51,953 nt of DNA from Streptomyces sp. Ru73 (GTDB lineage: Bacteria > Actinomycetota > Actinomycetes > Streptomycetales > Streptomycetaceae): the NCBI RefSeq assembly GCF_002920575.1, contig NZ_PQSQ01000057.1, forward strand, positions 1-51,953. The letters are read 5' to 3'. The notes under the pieces are model-generated. The model saw nothing but the letters and a program-made list of their open reading frames with translations, made no database searches and was not told where the DNA came from. The translations under genes were made by a program, and so were the position numbers. Below are positions 6,826-16,371 of the stretch, piece after piece (the stretch's first letter is position 1; every line of letters begins with the position of its first letter).

Positions 6826-8526
6826 ATGCGCAATGTCGTCGAACGGATCTTCAACTCCCGTCTCGGCCCCCCTGGCACCGACGCGCCGCCGGGCTCCGCC
6901 GGCCGGCGCGGCACCTTCCGCGCCGACTTCACCGCCTCACTCGTCGTCTTCCTCGTCGCCGTCCCGCTCTGCGTCGGCGTGGCCGTGGCCTCCGGCGTAC
7001 CCGCCGAACTGGGTCTCGTCACCGGCATCGTGGGCGGTCTGCTCACCGGCCTCCTGCCCGGCTCCAGCCTCCAGGTCAGCGGCCCGGCCGCCGGCCTGAC
7101 CGTGCTGGTCTACGAAGCGGTGAAGGAGTACGGCGTCGGCGCGCTCGGCATCCTCGTGCTCGTCGCGGGCCTGCTCCAGCTGCTCATGGGCGCGCTCAAG
7201 CTCGGGCGGTGGTTCCGTGCCATCTCGGTCGCGGTGGTCCAGGGCATGCTGGCCGGCATCGGTCTGGTACTGATCGCGGGCCAGCTGTACGCGCTCGCCG
7301 ACGCGAAGGCGCCCGGCAGCGGCCTCGCCAACCTGGGCGGACTGCCCGACCTCTTCATCGACACCGTGGGCTCCAACTCCGCGCTGGCGGCCCTGGCGAT
7401 CGGCGCCGGCACCATAGCCGTCCTGGTCCTGTGGCCGCGCTGGAAGAAGGCGGCCCGCGTGCTGCCCGCGCCGCTCGCCGCGGTGGCCCTCGCCACGCTC
7501 GCCGTCTTCGTGCTCGACCTGCCGGTCGCCCGCGTCGAGGTGCAGGGCCTGCTGGGTGCCATCCAGCCGCCCGGCGCCGACGACTTCTCGCGCGTCGCCG
7601 AGTTCGGCGTCATCGGCACGGTGCTCGCCTTCACGCTCATCGCCTCCGCCGAGTCCCTGTTCAGCGCGGCCGCCGTGGACCGGCTGCACGACGGGCCGAA
7701 GACCGACTACGACAAGGAGCTGATGGCCCAGGGCGCGGGCAACACCGTGTGCGGCGTGCTCGGCGCGCTGCCGATGACCGCGGTGATCGTACGGAGCTCC
7801 GCCAATGTGTCGGCCGGCGCGAAGACCAAGGCCTCGCGCGTGCTGCACGGCGTGTGGCTGCTGGTGTTCGCCGCTGCCTTCCCGGCCGCGCTGGGCGTCA
7901 TCCCGGTGGCCGCGCTGGCCGGTGTGCTGGTGCACGCGGGCTGGAAGCTGATGCCGCTGAAGGAGATCGGCCCGCTGTGGCGCTCGCACCGCGGCGAGGC
8001 CATCGTGCTCGCGACGACCGCGATCGCCATCGTGGTCACCAACATGTTCGAGGGCGTGCTGATCGGTCTGCTCATGGCCGTCGCGAAGACCGCCTGGGAG
8101 ACCTCGCACGTACACCTGGAGGTGACGGGCGACGGCATCGACGGCGCTCAGGCCCGCGAGGTGCACAGCCTCGTGGTCGCCAAGTCGGTGCACGGCGGCG
8201 GGGCCGCCACGGCCACCGCGCCCGAGGCCACCGCGCTCGACGCTCCCCCGCTCGAGGCCGCGGAGCCCGCGGCCGACAGGACCGCGGGGCCGGTCCGGGT
8301 GCGCGCCGTCGGCAACGCCACCTTCCTGCGGCTGCCGCGCCTCCTGGATCAGTTGGAGGAGCTGCCCGCCGACCGGGAGATCCAGCTGGACCTCTCGGGG
8401 CTGCGCCACCTCGACCACGCGTGCGAGGCGGCCCTGCTCTCCTGGGCCGAGCAGCGCCGCCGCCGGCTGGCCGAGCCGGCCGGCGTGAGCATCGACCACA
8501 TGCCGGTGCGCGGCGCGGCCTCCTGA
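6826..8526 (+). CDS. SulP family anion (sulfate or bicarbonate) transporter
   Basis: This is a 566-residue integral membrane transporter. After about 30 residues, roughly eleven hydrophobic segments begin at FTASLVVFLVAVPLCVGVA. The SulP signature region (GLVTGIVGGLLTGLLPGSSLQVSGPAAGLTV, in parts) and the internal motif around SAESLFSAAAVDRL are present. The last 100 residues form a STAS-like cytosolic domain (FLRLPRLLDQLEELP, then IQLDLSGLRHLDHA). Bacterial SulP proteins carry sulfate or, in carbonic-anhydrase-linked types, bicarbonate; no linked anhydrase is seen, so the substrate is open. The start at 6826 has GGAGG at 7 bases; longer upstream frames lack this. Confidence 0.88.
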   Translation: MRNVVERIFNSRLGPPGTDAPPGSAGRRGTFRADFTASLVVFLVAVPLCVGVAVASGVPAELGLVTGIVGGLLTGLLPGSSLQVSGPAAGLTVLVYEAVKEYGVGALGILVLVAGLLQLLMGALKLGRWFRAISVAVVQGMLAGIGLVLIAGQLYALADAKAPGSGLANLGGLPDLFIDTVGSNSALAALAIGAGTIAVLVLWPRWKKAARVLPAPLAAVALATLAVFVLDLPVARVEVQGLLGAIQPPGADDFSRVAEFGVIGTVLAFTLIASAESLFSAAAVDRLHDGPKTDYDKELMAQGAGNTVCGVLGALPMTAVIVRSSANVSAGAKTKASRVLHGVWLLVFAAAFPAALGVIPVAALAGVLVHAGWKLMPLKEIGPLWRSHRGEAIVLATTAIAIVVTNMFEGVLIGLLMAVAKTAWETSHVHLEVTGDGIDGAQAREVHSLVVAKSVHGGGAATATAPEATALDAPPLEAAEPAADRTAGPVRVRAVGNATFLRLPRLLDQLEELPADREIQLDLSGLRHLDHACEAALLSWAEQRRRRLAEPAGVSIDHMPVRGAAS

Positions 8527-8562
8527 CCCGCCGCCCCTGAAACGGGGGCCCTGTCCTGGGAC

Positions 8563-8603
8563 ATCCCCCCGGCGGCGGAACACGTTTCCGCTTCCGGGGG
8601 GAT
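8563..8603. terminator. Large hairpin after the SulP gene
   Basis: The outer stem ATCCCCCCGG (8563-8572) pairs perfectly with 8594-8603. It encloses an inner 6-bp stem GCGGAA/TTCCGC with loop CACGT. Probably the SulP terminator, although it also lies in the leader region of the next gene (start 8671), so an effect on that gene is possible. Confidence 0.6.
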
Positions 8604-8670
8604 ACAGGAAACCGTATGACCCCATAAGGTCAGCGCGTCCTCTTCCGCCCCCACACCCCCAGGACTCTTC

Positions 8671-10089
8671 GTGAAACGCCGGCCCCTGCGCGCCTGCGGC
8701 GCGACCGCCGCCCTGTCCGTGGCACTCTTGCTGTCCTCCTGCACCTCCGGCATCACGCCCGGCGCCGGCACCGCCGCCGTGGACGGCCGGGACACCCTCG
8801 GCGACCCTCTCTTCCCCGCCCTCGGCAACGGCGGCTACGACGTGCGCCACTACGACCTCGACCTGGACTACGACGTGCCGCACGGCACGCTCGACGCCAC
8901 CGCCCGGCTCACCGCGCGGGCCCGGCAGCGCCTGGCGTCCTTCTCGCTGGACCTGCACGGCCTGAAGGTGACGCGCGTTCAGGTGGACGGTGAGCCGGCC
9001 GACTTCTCCCGGCGCGGTGACAAACTGCGAGTGCGCCCGGCGAGCGCGCTCGCCAAGGGACACACCTTCCGCACGACCCTCGCCTACGGGGGCCGCCCCT
9101 CGGACTTCACCGACCCGGACGGCTCGACGGAGGGGTGGGTGCGCACGGCGGACGGGGCGTTCGTCGTGGGCGAGCCGGCCGGGTCGCAGACCTGGTTCCC
9201 CGGCAACCACCACCCGAGCGACAAGGCCACGTACGACATCGCGGTCACCGTTCCCGACGGCTGGACCGCCGTCTCCAACGGCGAGCTGCGGAGCCGGAAG
9301 AAGGCGGCGGACGGCACGCGCACCTTCCGCTGGCACAGTGCCGAGCCGATGGCCTCGTACCTGGCCACCGCCACCGTCGGGAAGTTCCGGCTGCGGACCG
9401 GCCGTACGCAGCAGGGCGTGCCGCTGATCACGGCCGTCGACCCGAAGGAGGAGCGGAAGAGCGCCCGGCCGCTCGGCCGCCTGCCGGAGATCGTCGACTG
9501 GGAGAGCAGGGTGTTCGGGCCGTACCCGTTCTCCTCCGCCGGCGCCATCGTCGATCATCCGCCCAAGAGCGTCGACTACTCCCTGGAGACGCAGACCCGG
9601 CCGATCTACTCGGGGGCGCCCGACGAGCTGACCGTGGTGCACGAGATGGCGCACCAGTGGTTCGGCGACTCGGTGACGCCGAAGACCTGGCAGGACATCT
9701 GGCTCAACGAGGGCTTCGCGACGTACGCGGAGTGGCTGTGGGCCGATGAGCACGGCGGTAAGTCGCCGCAGAAGCAGTTCGACGCGCACTACCGGCTGCC
9801 GGCCGGCGACCCGCTGTGGGACTTCCCGCCGGGCCGCCCGGGGAAGGCCGCGAACGTGATGGACACCCCGGTGTACGAGCGCGGCGCGATGGTCCTCCAG
9901 CAGCTGCGGAACGCGGTGGGCGACCGGACCTTCTTCCGCATCCTGAAGGAGTGGCCGGCCGAGTACCGGCACCGCACCGCAAGCAGCCGGGACTTCATCG
10001 CCTTCTGCGAGCGGCGGGCGCACAAGGACCTGTCGGGGCTGTTCGACACCTGGCTGTACGGAAAGGGGAAGCCGGACCGGACGTACTGA
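8671..10089 (+). CDS. M1 family zinc metallopeptidase, lipoprotein
   Basis: This is a 472-residue exported aminopeptidase-like protein. The signal peptide ends in a lipobox (LLLSSC, Cys about residue 24), so it is probably anchored outside the membrane. An N-terminal beta domain (about 50-230) precedes the catalytic domain, which has the M1 zinc site HEMAHQWFG and the third ligand in WLNEGFATYAEW (HExxH-18-E). The GAMEN substrate loop is replaced by a SLETQTR-like segment, as in several bacterial relatives. The C-terminal helical domain of full-length M1 aminopeptidases is absent, so this is the short form. GTG start with AGGA upstream. Substrates unknown. Confidence 0.9.
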   Translation: MKRRPLRACGATAALSVALLLSSCTSGITPGAGTAAVDGRDTLGDPLFPALGNGGYDVRHYDLDLDYDVPHGTLDATARLTARARQRLASFSLDLHGLKVTRVQVDGEPADFSRRGDKLRVRPASALAKGHTFRTTLAYGGRPSDFTDPDGSTEGWVRTADGAFVVGEPAGSQTWFPGNHHPSDKATYDIAVTVPDGWTAVSNGELRSRKKAADGTRTFRWHSAEPMASYLATATVGKFRLRTGRTQQGVPLITAVDPKEERKSARPLGRLPEIVDWESRVFGPYPFSSAGAIVDHPPKSVDYSLETQTRPIYSGAPDELTVVHEMAHQWFGDSVTPKTWQDIWLNEGFATYAEWLWADEHGGKSPQKQFDAHYRLPAGDPLWDFPPGRPGKAANVMDTPVYERGAMVLQQLRNAVGDRTFFRILKEWPAEYRHRTASSRDFIAFCERRAHKDLSGLFDTWLYGKGKPDRTY

Positions 10090-10119
10090 CGGCGGCGGGA
10101 GGTGTGACGCCGGCGTGGG

Positions 10120-10668
10120 TCAGCGGCGCTTCCTGCCCTTGCCGCCGGCCTTCGCGGCCGCCTTGCGCGCCGCGGGGTTGCCCGTGCGGGCGGTGCGGCG
10201 GCGCTCGTACCGGGCGCGCGCCTCCTCGTACTCCGCGCGGTGCAGCTTCTCGCCGGGCGCCTCGATGAGCGCGCGGCAGAAGTAGGCCAGCAGCGAGCCG
10301 ATGAAACCGATCATCATCAGGCTCTGCGCGGACTTCTCGGCCTTCTCGGCGGCCCGGTCGGCGGCCGGTTCGCGGCGGCGGACGAACCCCTCCCACGTAC
10401 GGCGGAAGGCGAGCGCGCTGCAGACCGCGAAGCAGACCACGATCAGGACGTTCACCAGCGAGCCGACCTCGGCGACCGCCAGGCCCTCGAAGGCGAAGCG
10501 CAGCACCAGCGCGCCGAGCGCGGCCAGCACGAGCGCGCCGAGGGCCACGCCGACGCGGCGCAGCGCGTAGCCGCCGTCGTGGTGAACCCAGGTGGTGCCG
10601 AAGAACCGGAGGGCGACCGGCTCGGGGCCGGCCGGCTCGGCGGCCGGGCGCTTGTGCTCCTCGCTCAT
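10120..10668 (-). CDS. Small integral membrane protein, function unknown
   Basis: This is a 182-residue protein. A polar N-terminus ending FFGTTWVHHDGGYALRR is followed by two close hydrophobic segments (VALGALVLAALGALVL and VGSLVNVLIVVCFAVCSALAF). After a charged loop rich in Arg/Glu comes a third hydrophobic segment (SLMMIGFIGSLLAYFC). The C-terminal 60 residues are strongly basic (RRTARTG...GKGRKRR). No family was recognised. A GATAAT box 7 bases before the ATG, without a ribosome-binding site, suggests a leaderless transcript. It converges on the M1 peptidase gene with only 30 bp between the stop codons. Confidence 0.7.
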   Translation of the reverse strand: MSEEHKRPAAEPAGPEPVALRFFGTTWVHHDGGYALRRVGVALGALVLAALGALVLRFAFEGLAVAEVGSLVNVLIVVCFAVCSALAFRRTWEGFVRRREPAADRAAEKAEKSAQSLMMIGFIGSLLAYFCRALIEAPGEKLHRAEYEEARARYERRRTARTGNPAARKAAAKAGGKGRKRR

Positions 10669-10710
10669 GCCGTCGATTATCCCCGGCCGTCCCCGCGCGC
10701 CGTCGTCCGG

Positions 10711-11022
10711 TCAGCTCGCGCAGCGCGGCGCGACGAAGCCGTCGCTCCCGGTGTGCACGTACGTGTCGGAGACGTACTGGCCGCTGCCGATGCAGTCCCA
10801 GATGTCGCTGGTGCCGTACGGGCCGATCACCCGCTGGCCGGTGCGCTGGCAGCGGATCGGGACCGAGGAGCCGGCCGGCAGCGTGCGGACGACAGCGGCG
10901 CCGGTGCTCGGGCCGCTGCGGACGTTGAGGCGGTAGCCCGGCGCGATCGGGTAGCTGCGGTAGGCCGATACCGCGGCGGCCTGTCCGGCCGCGCCGTCGA
11001 CGGTGTTCTCCTGCGTGCTCAT
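10711..11022 (-). CDS. SH3-domain protein lacking an obvious signal peptide
   Basis: This is a 103-residue protein. After about 25 residues, the rest resembles an SH3b domain: LNVRSGPSTGAAVVRTLPAGSSVPIRCQ (in parts), with the classic N-V-R-S-G-P-S motif, then IWDCIGSGQYVSDTYV. Cysteines at CQRTG, WDCI and RCAS may pair. The ATG at 11022 is chosen because GGGGGAA lies 7 bases upstream. A longer in-frame extension to 11154 exists, but is basic, has no membrane segment and lacks a good site. Without a signal peptide its export route is unclear. It is divergent from the Ser/Thr kinase gene, 195 bp away. Confidence 0.72.
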   Translation of the reverse strand: MSTQENTVDGAAGQAAAVSAYRSYPIAPGYRLNVRSGPSTGAAVVRTLPAGSSVPIRCQRTGQRVIGPYGTSDIWDCIGSGQYVSDTYVHTGSDGFVAPRCAS

Positions 11023-11217
11023 CGTGCGTTCCCCCGTGGAATGTGGTGTGAATGCCGTCGCCCGGCGGGGCGATTTCCGGCCGTTCCCGCCGCACCTCTC
11101 GGCGACGCGAACGGGGGTCAGGCTAGCAAGCGGTGTCCGGGCCGCAACGGTCATCCACTAGGCTCCGAGCGTCGCATCTGCGGCCGTTTGCGCGGCCGAA
11201 TACACGGGGGTGGGGAG

Positions 11218-13578
11218 ATGCCGCCGCTGCGGAGTTCCGGCGCCGGACCGGAAGCGGAACATCCGGAATACGCGGGGAACTACCGGCTGGAAAAGCTGCT
11301 CGGGGCGGGCGGCATGGGCGTGGTGCACCTGGCGCGTTCCGCGTCCGGGCTGCGGCTCGCGGTGAAGGTGGTGCACGCGGAATTCGCGCAGGACCCGGAG
11401 TTCCGCGGCCGGTTCCGGCAGGAGGTGGCGGCCGCGCGCCGGGTGAGCGGCGCATTCACCGCGCCGGTCGTGGACGCCGATCCCGACGGGGAGCGCCCGT
11501 GGATGGCGACGCTCTACATTCCGGGCCCCACGCTTTCCGCCCATGTGAAACGGAACGGCCCGCTGGCTCCGGACGAGGTACGGAAACTGGGCGCCGGTCT
11601 GGCGGAGGCGCTGCGCGACATCCACCGTGCGGGCGTGGTGCACCGCGATCTGAAACCGAGCAATGTCCTGCTGGCCCCCGACGGCCCGAAAGTCATCGAT
11701 TTCGGCATTTCCCGACCGTCCGACAGCGAAATGCGGACGGAAACCGGCAAATTGATCGGGACGCCGCCTTTCATGGCACCCGAACAGTTCCAGCGGCCGC
11801 GCGAAGTGGGACCGGCCGCCGATGTGTTCGCGCTGGGCTCGGTGCTGGTGCACGCGGCGACCGGGAGCGGCCCTTTCGATTCGGAGAGCCCGTACCTCGT
11901 CGCGTACCAGGTCGTCCATGACGAGGCCGACCTCGCGGGCGTGCCGGAGGAGCTGGCGCCGCTGCTGCGCAGCTGTCTGGCGAAGGACCCGGCGGACCGG
12001 CCGACGCCGAGCCAGCTGATGGCCAGGCTCCGCGTGGACCTGCCGACGGAGCTGGACCTCGCGCCGTTCCACGAGCCGCCGGCCGCGGTCGCCGCGCACG
12101 CCACCGGCTCCCTCTACGGCCCGGAATCCCTCCTCGGCCCGGAGTCCGGCCCCGTCCCGGACTCGCTGCTGGAGCCGGACTCGACGCTCGACGCGCCCGA
12201 GCCCGCGGCCTCCGCAGCTCCGCCGGCGCCGCGGATACCGGCCCCGCGGGAGCCCGCCGAGGCCGACCCCACCCATGTGCGGGCCAGGCCGCCGGTGCCG
12301 TCGCCCGCTCTCACGGGCGCACCGCCCGAGGAGCCGGCCGCACCGCGCCGCGCGCGCCGCTGGGCGGCCTGGGCCGCGGTCGCCGCCGTCGTCGTCGGCG
12401 GGGGCGGCTTCCTGGGCGTACGGGCGCTGCTCCCGCCGGACGCCCCCGAGGTCAGGGCCGGGGCGGGCGCGGCGGAGCCGTTCCACCCGTGGCGCACCGC
12501 CCTGCTGGAACGGTCCGCGGGGCATGCCGCCGAGATGCCGTTCTGCTCCTTCGCGCCGCGTGCCGCGCAGTCCGGAGCGGCCGCCTCGCCCGCGCTCTTC
12601 TGCGCGCAGCGGGGCGTGCGGGCCGCGCGCGTGGAGCCGGAGCACGGCGCCGTGACATGGCGGCTGCCCGCGGGGCCCGCCGCCGCCACCGACCTGCCGC
12701 CGGCCGCGCCCGTGCCCGCCGGCGGGCTGGTGTACGTGCTGTCCGCCGACGGCAAGCGGCTGGACGCCTTCGATCCCTCGGCGGACGGCAAGGGCGCCCG
12801 GCGCTGGACCAAGAACGTCTCGGCCTACCACGGGCAGGTGGCCGTAGCCGGTGACGCCGTGCTGCTCACGGCGGCCGACGGCACCGTCACCGCGCTGGAC
12901 GCCCGGACGCACGAGGAGCGCTGGCACCGCGCGTTCCCGGGGCACGCGCTGCCGGGCTTCCGCTCGTACGGCACGGACGGCTCCACGGCGTACGCGGCCA
13001 CCGTGCGGGACGACGGCCGCACCCTCGTCACCGCGATCGGCCTCGCGCACGGCACGGTCCGGTGGGAGAAGGTGCTGCCCGGCACGCTCACCCCGGCGGG
13101 CCCCGGCGCCGGCGGGGCGCTCTTCCTGACCGCGGCGGCGCCGGACTCCCGTACGGAGGCGGTGGTGCGGTACGACCCGGCCAGTGGCGCGGTCCGCCGG
13201 TACCGGCTCGCGGCGCCGCTGGACGACGCGCTGGCCGTGGTGCGCGGCGGGACGGTCTACCTGCTCGCCTACGGCGGGACGCTGCAGGCGGTCGGCGCGC
13301 GGACCTGGTCGGTGGAGACATCGGTGAGCCGCGGCTCACGGCCGGTGGTGGCCGGCGACCGGCTGTACTTCAGCTCGGCCGACGGGCGGCTGCTGGCGGT
13401 GGACACCCGGCGCGGGGCGCTGCTCGGGCAGACGGAGCCGCGGCTGGCCACGGGGCGCGGCGGCTTCCTGGAGACGGTGCCGTCGCCGGTGGTGGACGCG
13501 GCCGGGCGCCGGGTCTTCGCCTCGGCCCCGGACGGCACGGTCTTCGGGGTGGACGCCGAGGACCCGGGGCGCTGGTAG
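11218..13578 (+). CDS. Ser/Thr protein kinase with extracellular PQQ-like beta-propeller
   Basis: This is a 786-residue membrane kinase of the PASTA/Pkn-like (Hanks) type. The kinase domain is at about residues 20-285: GAGGMGVVHLA glycine loop, LAVKVVH lysine, catalytic HRDLKPSNVLL, DFGIS, and APEQF. A Pro/Ala-rich juxtamembrane stretch with clustered PES/PDS repeats is followed by one transmembrane helix (AWAAVAAVVVGGGGFLGV). The C-terminal 370 residues show WD/PQQ-like repeats (VYVLSADGKRLDAFDP, VLLTAADGTVTALDA, LYFSSADGRLLAVDT, VFASAPDGTVFGVDA), a propeller sensor. The start ATG at 11218 has GGGTGGGGAG close upstream. Ligand and kinase substrates are unknown. Confidence 0.92.
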   Translation: MPPLRSSGAGPEAEHPEYAGNYRLEKLLGAGGMGVVHLARSASGLRLAVKVVHAEFAQDPEFRGRFRQEVAAARRVSGAFTAPVVDADPDGERPWMATLYIPGPTLSAHVKRNGPLAPDEVRKLGAGLAEALRDIHRAGVVHRDLKPSNVLLAPDGPKVIDFGISRPSDSEMRTETGKLIGTPPFMAPEQFQRPREVGPAADVFALGSVLVHAATGSGPFDSESPYLVAYQVVHDEADLAGVPEELAPLLRSCLAKDPADRPTPSQLMARLRVDLPTELDLAPFHEPPAAVAAHATGSLYGPESLLGPESGPVPDSLLEPDSTLDAPEPAASAAPPAPRIPAPREPAEADPTHVRARPPVPSPALTGAPPEEPAAPRRARRWAAWAAVAAVVVGGGGFLGVRALLPPDAPEVRAGAGAAEPFHPWRTALLERSAGHAAEMPFCSFAPRAAQSGAAASPALFCAQRGVRAARVEPEHGAVTWRLPAGPAAATDLPPAAPVPAGGLVYVLSADGKRLDAFDPSADGKGARRWTKNVSAYHGQVAVAGDAVLLTAADGTVTALDARTHEERWHRAFPGHALPGFRSYGTDGSTAYAATVRDDGRTLVTAIGLAHGTVRWEKVLPGTLTPAGPGAGGALFLTAAAPDSRTEAVVRYDPASGAVRRYRLAAPLDDALAVVRGGTVYLLAYGGTLQAVGARTWSVETSVSRGSRPVVAGDRLYFSSADGRLLAVDTRRGALLGQTEPRLATGRGGFLETVPSPVVDAAGRRVFASAPDGTVFGVDAEDPGRW

Positions 13579-13590
13579 CCGGTACGCGAG

Positions 13591-13626
13591 CGCCCCCGGC
13601 GTACGGAGGTCCGTACGCCGGGGGCG
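13591..13626. terminator. Bidirectional terminator between kinase gene and ilvD
   Basis: A nearly perfect inverted repeat with 17-bp arms around GG, centred at 13608, lies between two convergent stop codons. Confidence 0.75.
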
Positions 13627-13656
13627 AGTGGTGCGCGTGACCAGCCGGTCAGCCGG

Positions 13657-15510
13657 TCAGCCGAGCTTGCTGACGTCCCGGACCGCGCCGCGGTCGGCAC
13701 TGGTGGCCATCGCGGCGTAGGCGCGCAGCGCGGCGGAGACCTTGCGCTCGCGGTTCTTCGGCGCGTACACGCCGTTCAGGGCCTCGCGGCGGGCGGCCAG
13801 CGTGGCCTCGTCCACGGCCAGCTCGATCGACCGCTCCGGGATGTTGATCTTGATCAGGTCGCCGTCCTCGACCAGCGCGATGGTGCCACCGGCCGCCGCC
13901 TCCGGGGAGGCGTGGCCGATGGACAGGCCCGAGGTGCCGCCGGAGAAGCGGCCGTCGGTGACCAGCGCGCACGCCTTGCCCAGGCCGCGGCCCTTGAGGA
14001 AGGAGGTCGGGTACAGCATCTCCTGCATGCCCGGGCCGCCCTTGGGGCCCTCGTACCGGATGACGACCACGTCGCCCTCCTTGACCTGCTTGTTCAGGAT
14101 GCGCTCGACGGCCTCCTCCTGGGACTCGCAGACCACGGCGGGGCCCTCGAAGACCAGGATCGACTCGTCGACGCCGGCGGTCTTCACGACGCAGCCGTCC
14201 TCGGCGAGGTTGCCGCGCAGCACGGCCAGGCCGCCGTCCTTGGAGTAGGCGTGCTCCAGGGAGCGGATGCAGCCGTTCTCGGCGTCGGTGTCGAGCGAGT
14301 CCCAGCGCTCGGACTGGGAGAACGCCGTCGCCGAGCGCTTGCAGCCGGGCGCGGCGTGGAACAGCTCGACCGCCTCCGGGGACGGCGAACCGCCGCGGAT
14401 GTCCCACTCCTTGAGCCAGTCGGCCAGCGAGTCGGCGTGCACGGAGGAGACGTCCTCGTTCAGCAGGCCGCCGCGGAACAGCTCGCCCAGGATGGCCGGG
14501 ATGCCGCCCGCGCGGTGCACGTCCTCCATGTAGTACGTGCCCTGCGGCGCGACGTTCGGCGCGACCTTGGACAGGCAGGGGACCCGGCGGGAGACCGCGT
14601 CGATGTCGGTCAGGCCGAAGTCCTGGCCCGCCTCCTGGGCCGCGGCCAGCAGGTGCAGGATCGTGTTGGTCGAGCCGCCCATGGCGATGTCGAGCGCCAT
14701 GGCGTTCTCGAAGGCCGCGCGGGAGCCGACGTTGCGCGGCAGGACCGTCTCGTCGTCCTGCTCGTAGTAGCGCTTGGTGATCTCCACGACGGTCCGGCCC
14801 GCGCGCTCGTACAGCGCCTTGCGCGCGGTGTGCGTGGCGAGCACCGAGCCGTTGCCCGGCAGGGCCAGGCCGATGGCCTCGGTCAGGCAGTTCATCGAGT
14901 TGGCGGTGAACATGCCGGAGCAGGAGCCGCAGGTCGGGCAGGCGTTGTTCTCGATCCGGAGGATGTCCTCGTCGGAGACGTTCTCGTTGACCGCGTCGGA
15001 GATCGCGTCGATCAGGTCCAGCTTGCGGACCGTGCCGTTGACCAGCGTGGCCCGGCCGGCCTCCATCGGGCCGCCGGAGACGAAGACCGTCGGGATGTTC
15101 AGCCGCATCGCGGCCATCAGCATGCCCGGGGTGATCTTGTCGCAGTTGGAGATGCAGATCAGGGCGTCGGCGCAGTGCGCCTCGACCATGTACTCCACGG
15201 AGTCGGCGATCAGGTCGCGGGAGGGCAGCGAGTAGAGCATGCCGCCGTGGCCCATCGCGATGCCGTCGTCCACGGCGATGGTGTTGAACTCCCGGGCGAT
15301 GCCGCCCGCCTCCTGGATCGCCTCGGAGACGATCCGGCCGATCGGCGCGAGGTGGGTGTGGCCCGGCACGAACTCGGTGAAGCTGTTGGCCACCGCGATG
15401 ATCGGCTTCCGGCCGATGTCCGCGCCCGCTACGCCCGAGGCCTGCATAAGGGCACGGGCGCCCGCCATGTTGCGGCCGTGGGTAACGGTGCGGGACCTCA
15501 GCTCAGGCAC
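13657..15510 (-). CDS. ilvD: Dihydroxy-acid dehydratase
   Basis: This 617-residue enzyme, the usual IlvD length, converts 2,3-dihydroxy-isovalerate or -methylvalerate to the 2-keto acids in valine and isoleucine synthesis. It is an iron-sulfur enzyme; cluster-type cysteines are visible in ISNCDKITPG and in ACPTCGSCSGM. The N-terminus reads VPELRSRTVTHGRNMAGARAL. The GTG at 15510 is chosen over the longer frame because AAGGGAG lies 8 bases upstream and the family starts here. The last part contains RFSGGTSGLSIGHASPEA. No leader peptide was found in the 230-bp region upstream. Confidence 0.97.
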   Translation of the reverse strand: MPELRSRTVTHGRNMAGARALMQASGVAGADIGRKPIIAVANSFTEFVPGHTHLAPIGRIVSEAIQEAGGIAREFNTIAVDDGIAMGHGGMLYSLPSRDLIADSVEYMVEAHCADALICISNCDKITPGMLMAAMRLNIPTVFVSGGPMEAGRATLVNGTVRKLDLIDAISDAVNENVSDEDILRIENNACPTCGSCSGMFTANSMNCLTEAIGLALPGNGSVLATHTARKALYERAGRTVVEITKRYYEQDDETVLPRNVGSRAAFENAMALDIAMGGSTNTILHLLAAAQEAGQDFGLTDIDAVSRRVPCLSKVAPNVAPQGTYYMEDVHRAGGIPAILGELFRGGLLNEDVSSVHADSLADWLKEWDIRGGSPSPEAVELFHAAPGCKRSATAFSQSERWDSLDTDAENGCIRSLEHAYSKDGGLAVLRGNLAEDGCVVKTAGVDESILVFEGPAVVCESQEEAVERILNKQVKEGDVVVIRYEGPKGGPGMQEMLYPTSFLKGRGLGKACALVTDGRFSGGTSGLSIGHASPEAAAGGTIALVEDGDLIKINIPERSIELAVDEATLAARREALNGVYAPKNRERKVSAALRAYAAMATSADRGAVRDVSKLG

Positions 15511-15738
15511 GATGGTCACTCCCTTGGGGTTCGTCGGACTCGCCGCCACGCCGGCGCCTCGCGGGACCCTGCGCCGGGCCTCCGGCCTGCGGCGCAGTCA
15601 CGTCACGGCAGTCACATATCAGCTGATCCGAGACTACGCCCCTGATCCAAGATCTGGACAGTCCCTCCGGAATGTGAGACGCCCGATCGCCATGCGGACG
15701 GGACCGGACGCATCCGGCCACCGGCGGACGGCGGCCGC

Positions 15739-16371
15739 TCACGCCTCCGTGAGGTACCGCTGCAGCGTCGGCGCGACCATCCGCACGATCTCCTCGGTGT
15801 CCGCCGAGGCCAGCGGCTCGACCTGGATCACGTACCGCAGCATCGCGATGCCGACCAGCTGGGAGGCGGCCAGCTCGGCCCGGAAGCGCGGCTCGGGCAC
15901 GGCCAGCTCCGCCGCCACCCGCTCCAGCATCCGCCGCAGCACGACGCCGCGCAGCACCTTCGCCGCGGTGTCGTGGGTCACGGCGGACCGGACGACGGCG
16001 AGGAGCGAGGCCCGGCTCACCGGGTTCTCCCAGATGCCGATGAAGTACCGCGCGAACCGCTCCCCGATGCCGTCGGCACCCTGCGCCAGCAGGTCGGGAA
16101 GGTGCAGCGCCGGCTCCATGGTGACCTCGATGGCCGCGCCGAAGACCTGCTCCTTCGTGCCGAAGTAGTGGTGCACCAGCGCCGGGTCCACCTGCGCGGA
16201 CTTGGCGATGCCGCGGATGGAGGTCTTGTCGTAGCCGCGTTCGGCGAATTCCGTACGGGCCGCCGCGAGGATGCGCTCCCGCGCGCCGGGGCCTTCCGCG
16301 CCCGCCGAGCGCGCGGGCCGGCCGCGCCGCCGCGGCGCTGCCCCGGCGGTGCCCTCGCCGGGGCCGCTCAC
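15739..16371 (-). CDS. TetR family transcriptional regulator
   Basis: This is a 210-residue repressor-type protein. A basic N-terminal extension (RRRGRPARSAG) precedes the TetR helix-turn-helix at about residues 30-75 (ERILAAARTEFAERGYDKTSIRGIAKSAQV, in parts, then HHYFGTKEQVF). The ligand-binding domain is all-helical and includes ASLLAVVRSAVTH. The GTG start overlaps the TGA of the upstream isomerase gene (GTGA at 16368-16371), so the two are translationally coupled. It therefore likely shares a transcript with the isomerase. The ligand and operator are unknown; it may control the same operon or a distant gene. Confidence 0.9.
   Translation of the reverse strand: MSGPGEGTAGAAPRRRGRPARSAGAEGPGARERILAAARTEFAERGYDKTSIRGIAKSAQVDPALVHHYFGTKEQVFGAAIEVTMEPALHLPDLLAQGADGIGERFARYFIGIWENPVSRASLLAVVRSAVTHDTAAKVLRGVVLRRMLERVAAELAVPEPRFRAELAASQLVGIAMLRYVIQVEPLASADTEEIVRMVAPTLQRYLTEA

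Noticed and set aside
10240..11217. Extension of the Ser/Thr kinase reading frame to 10240
   Set aside because: It overlaps two minus-strand genes, is low-complexity, and the ATG at 11218 has a strong ribosome-binding site directly before the kinase domain.
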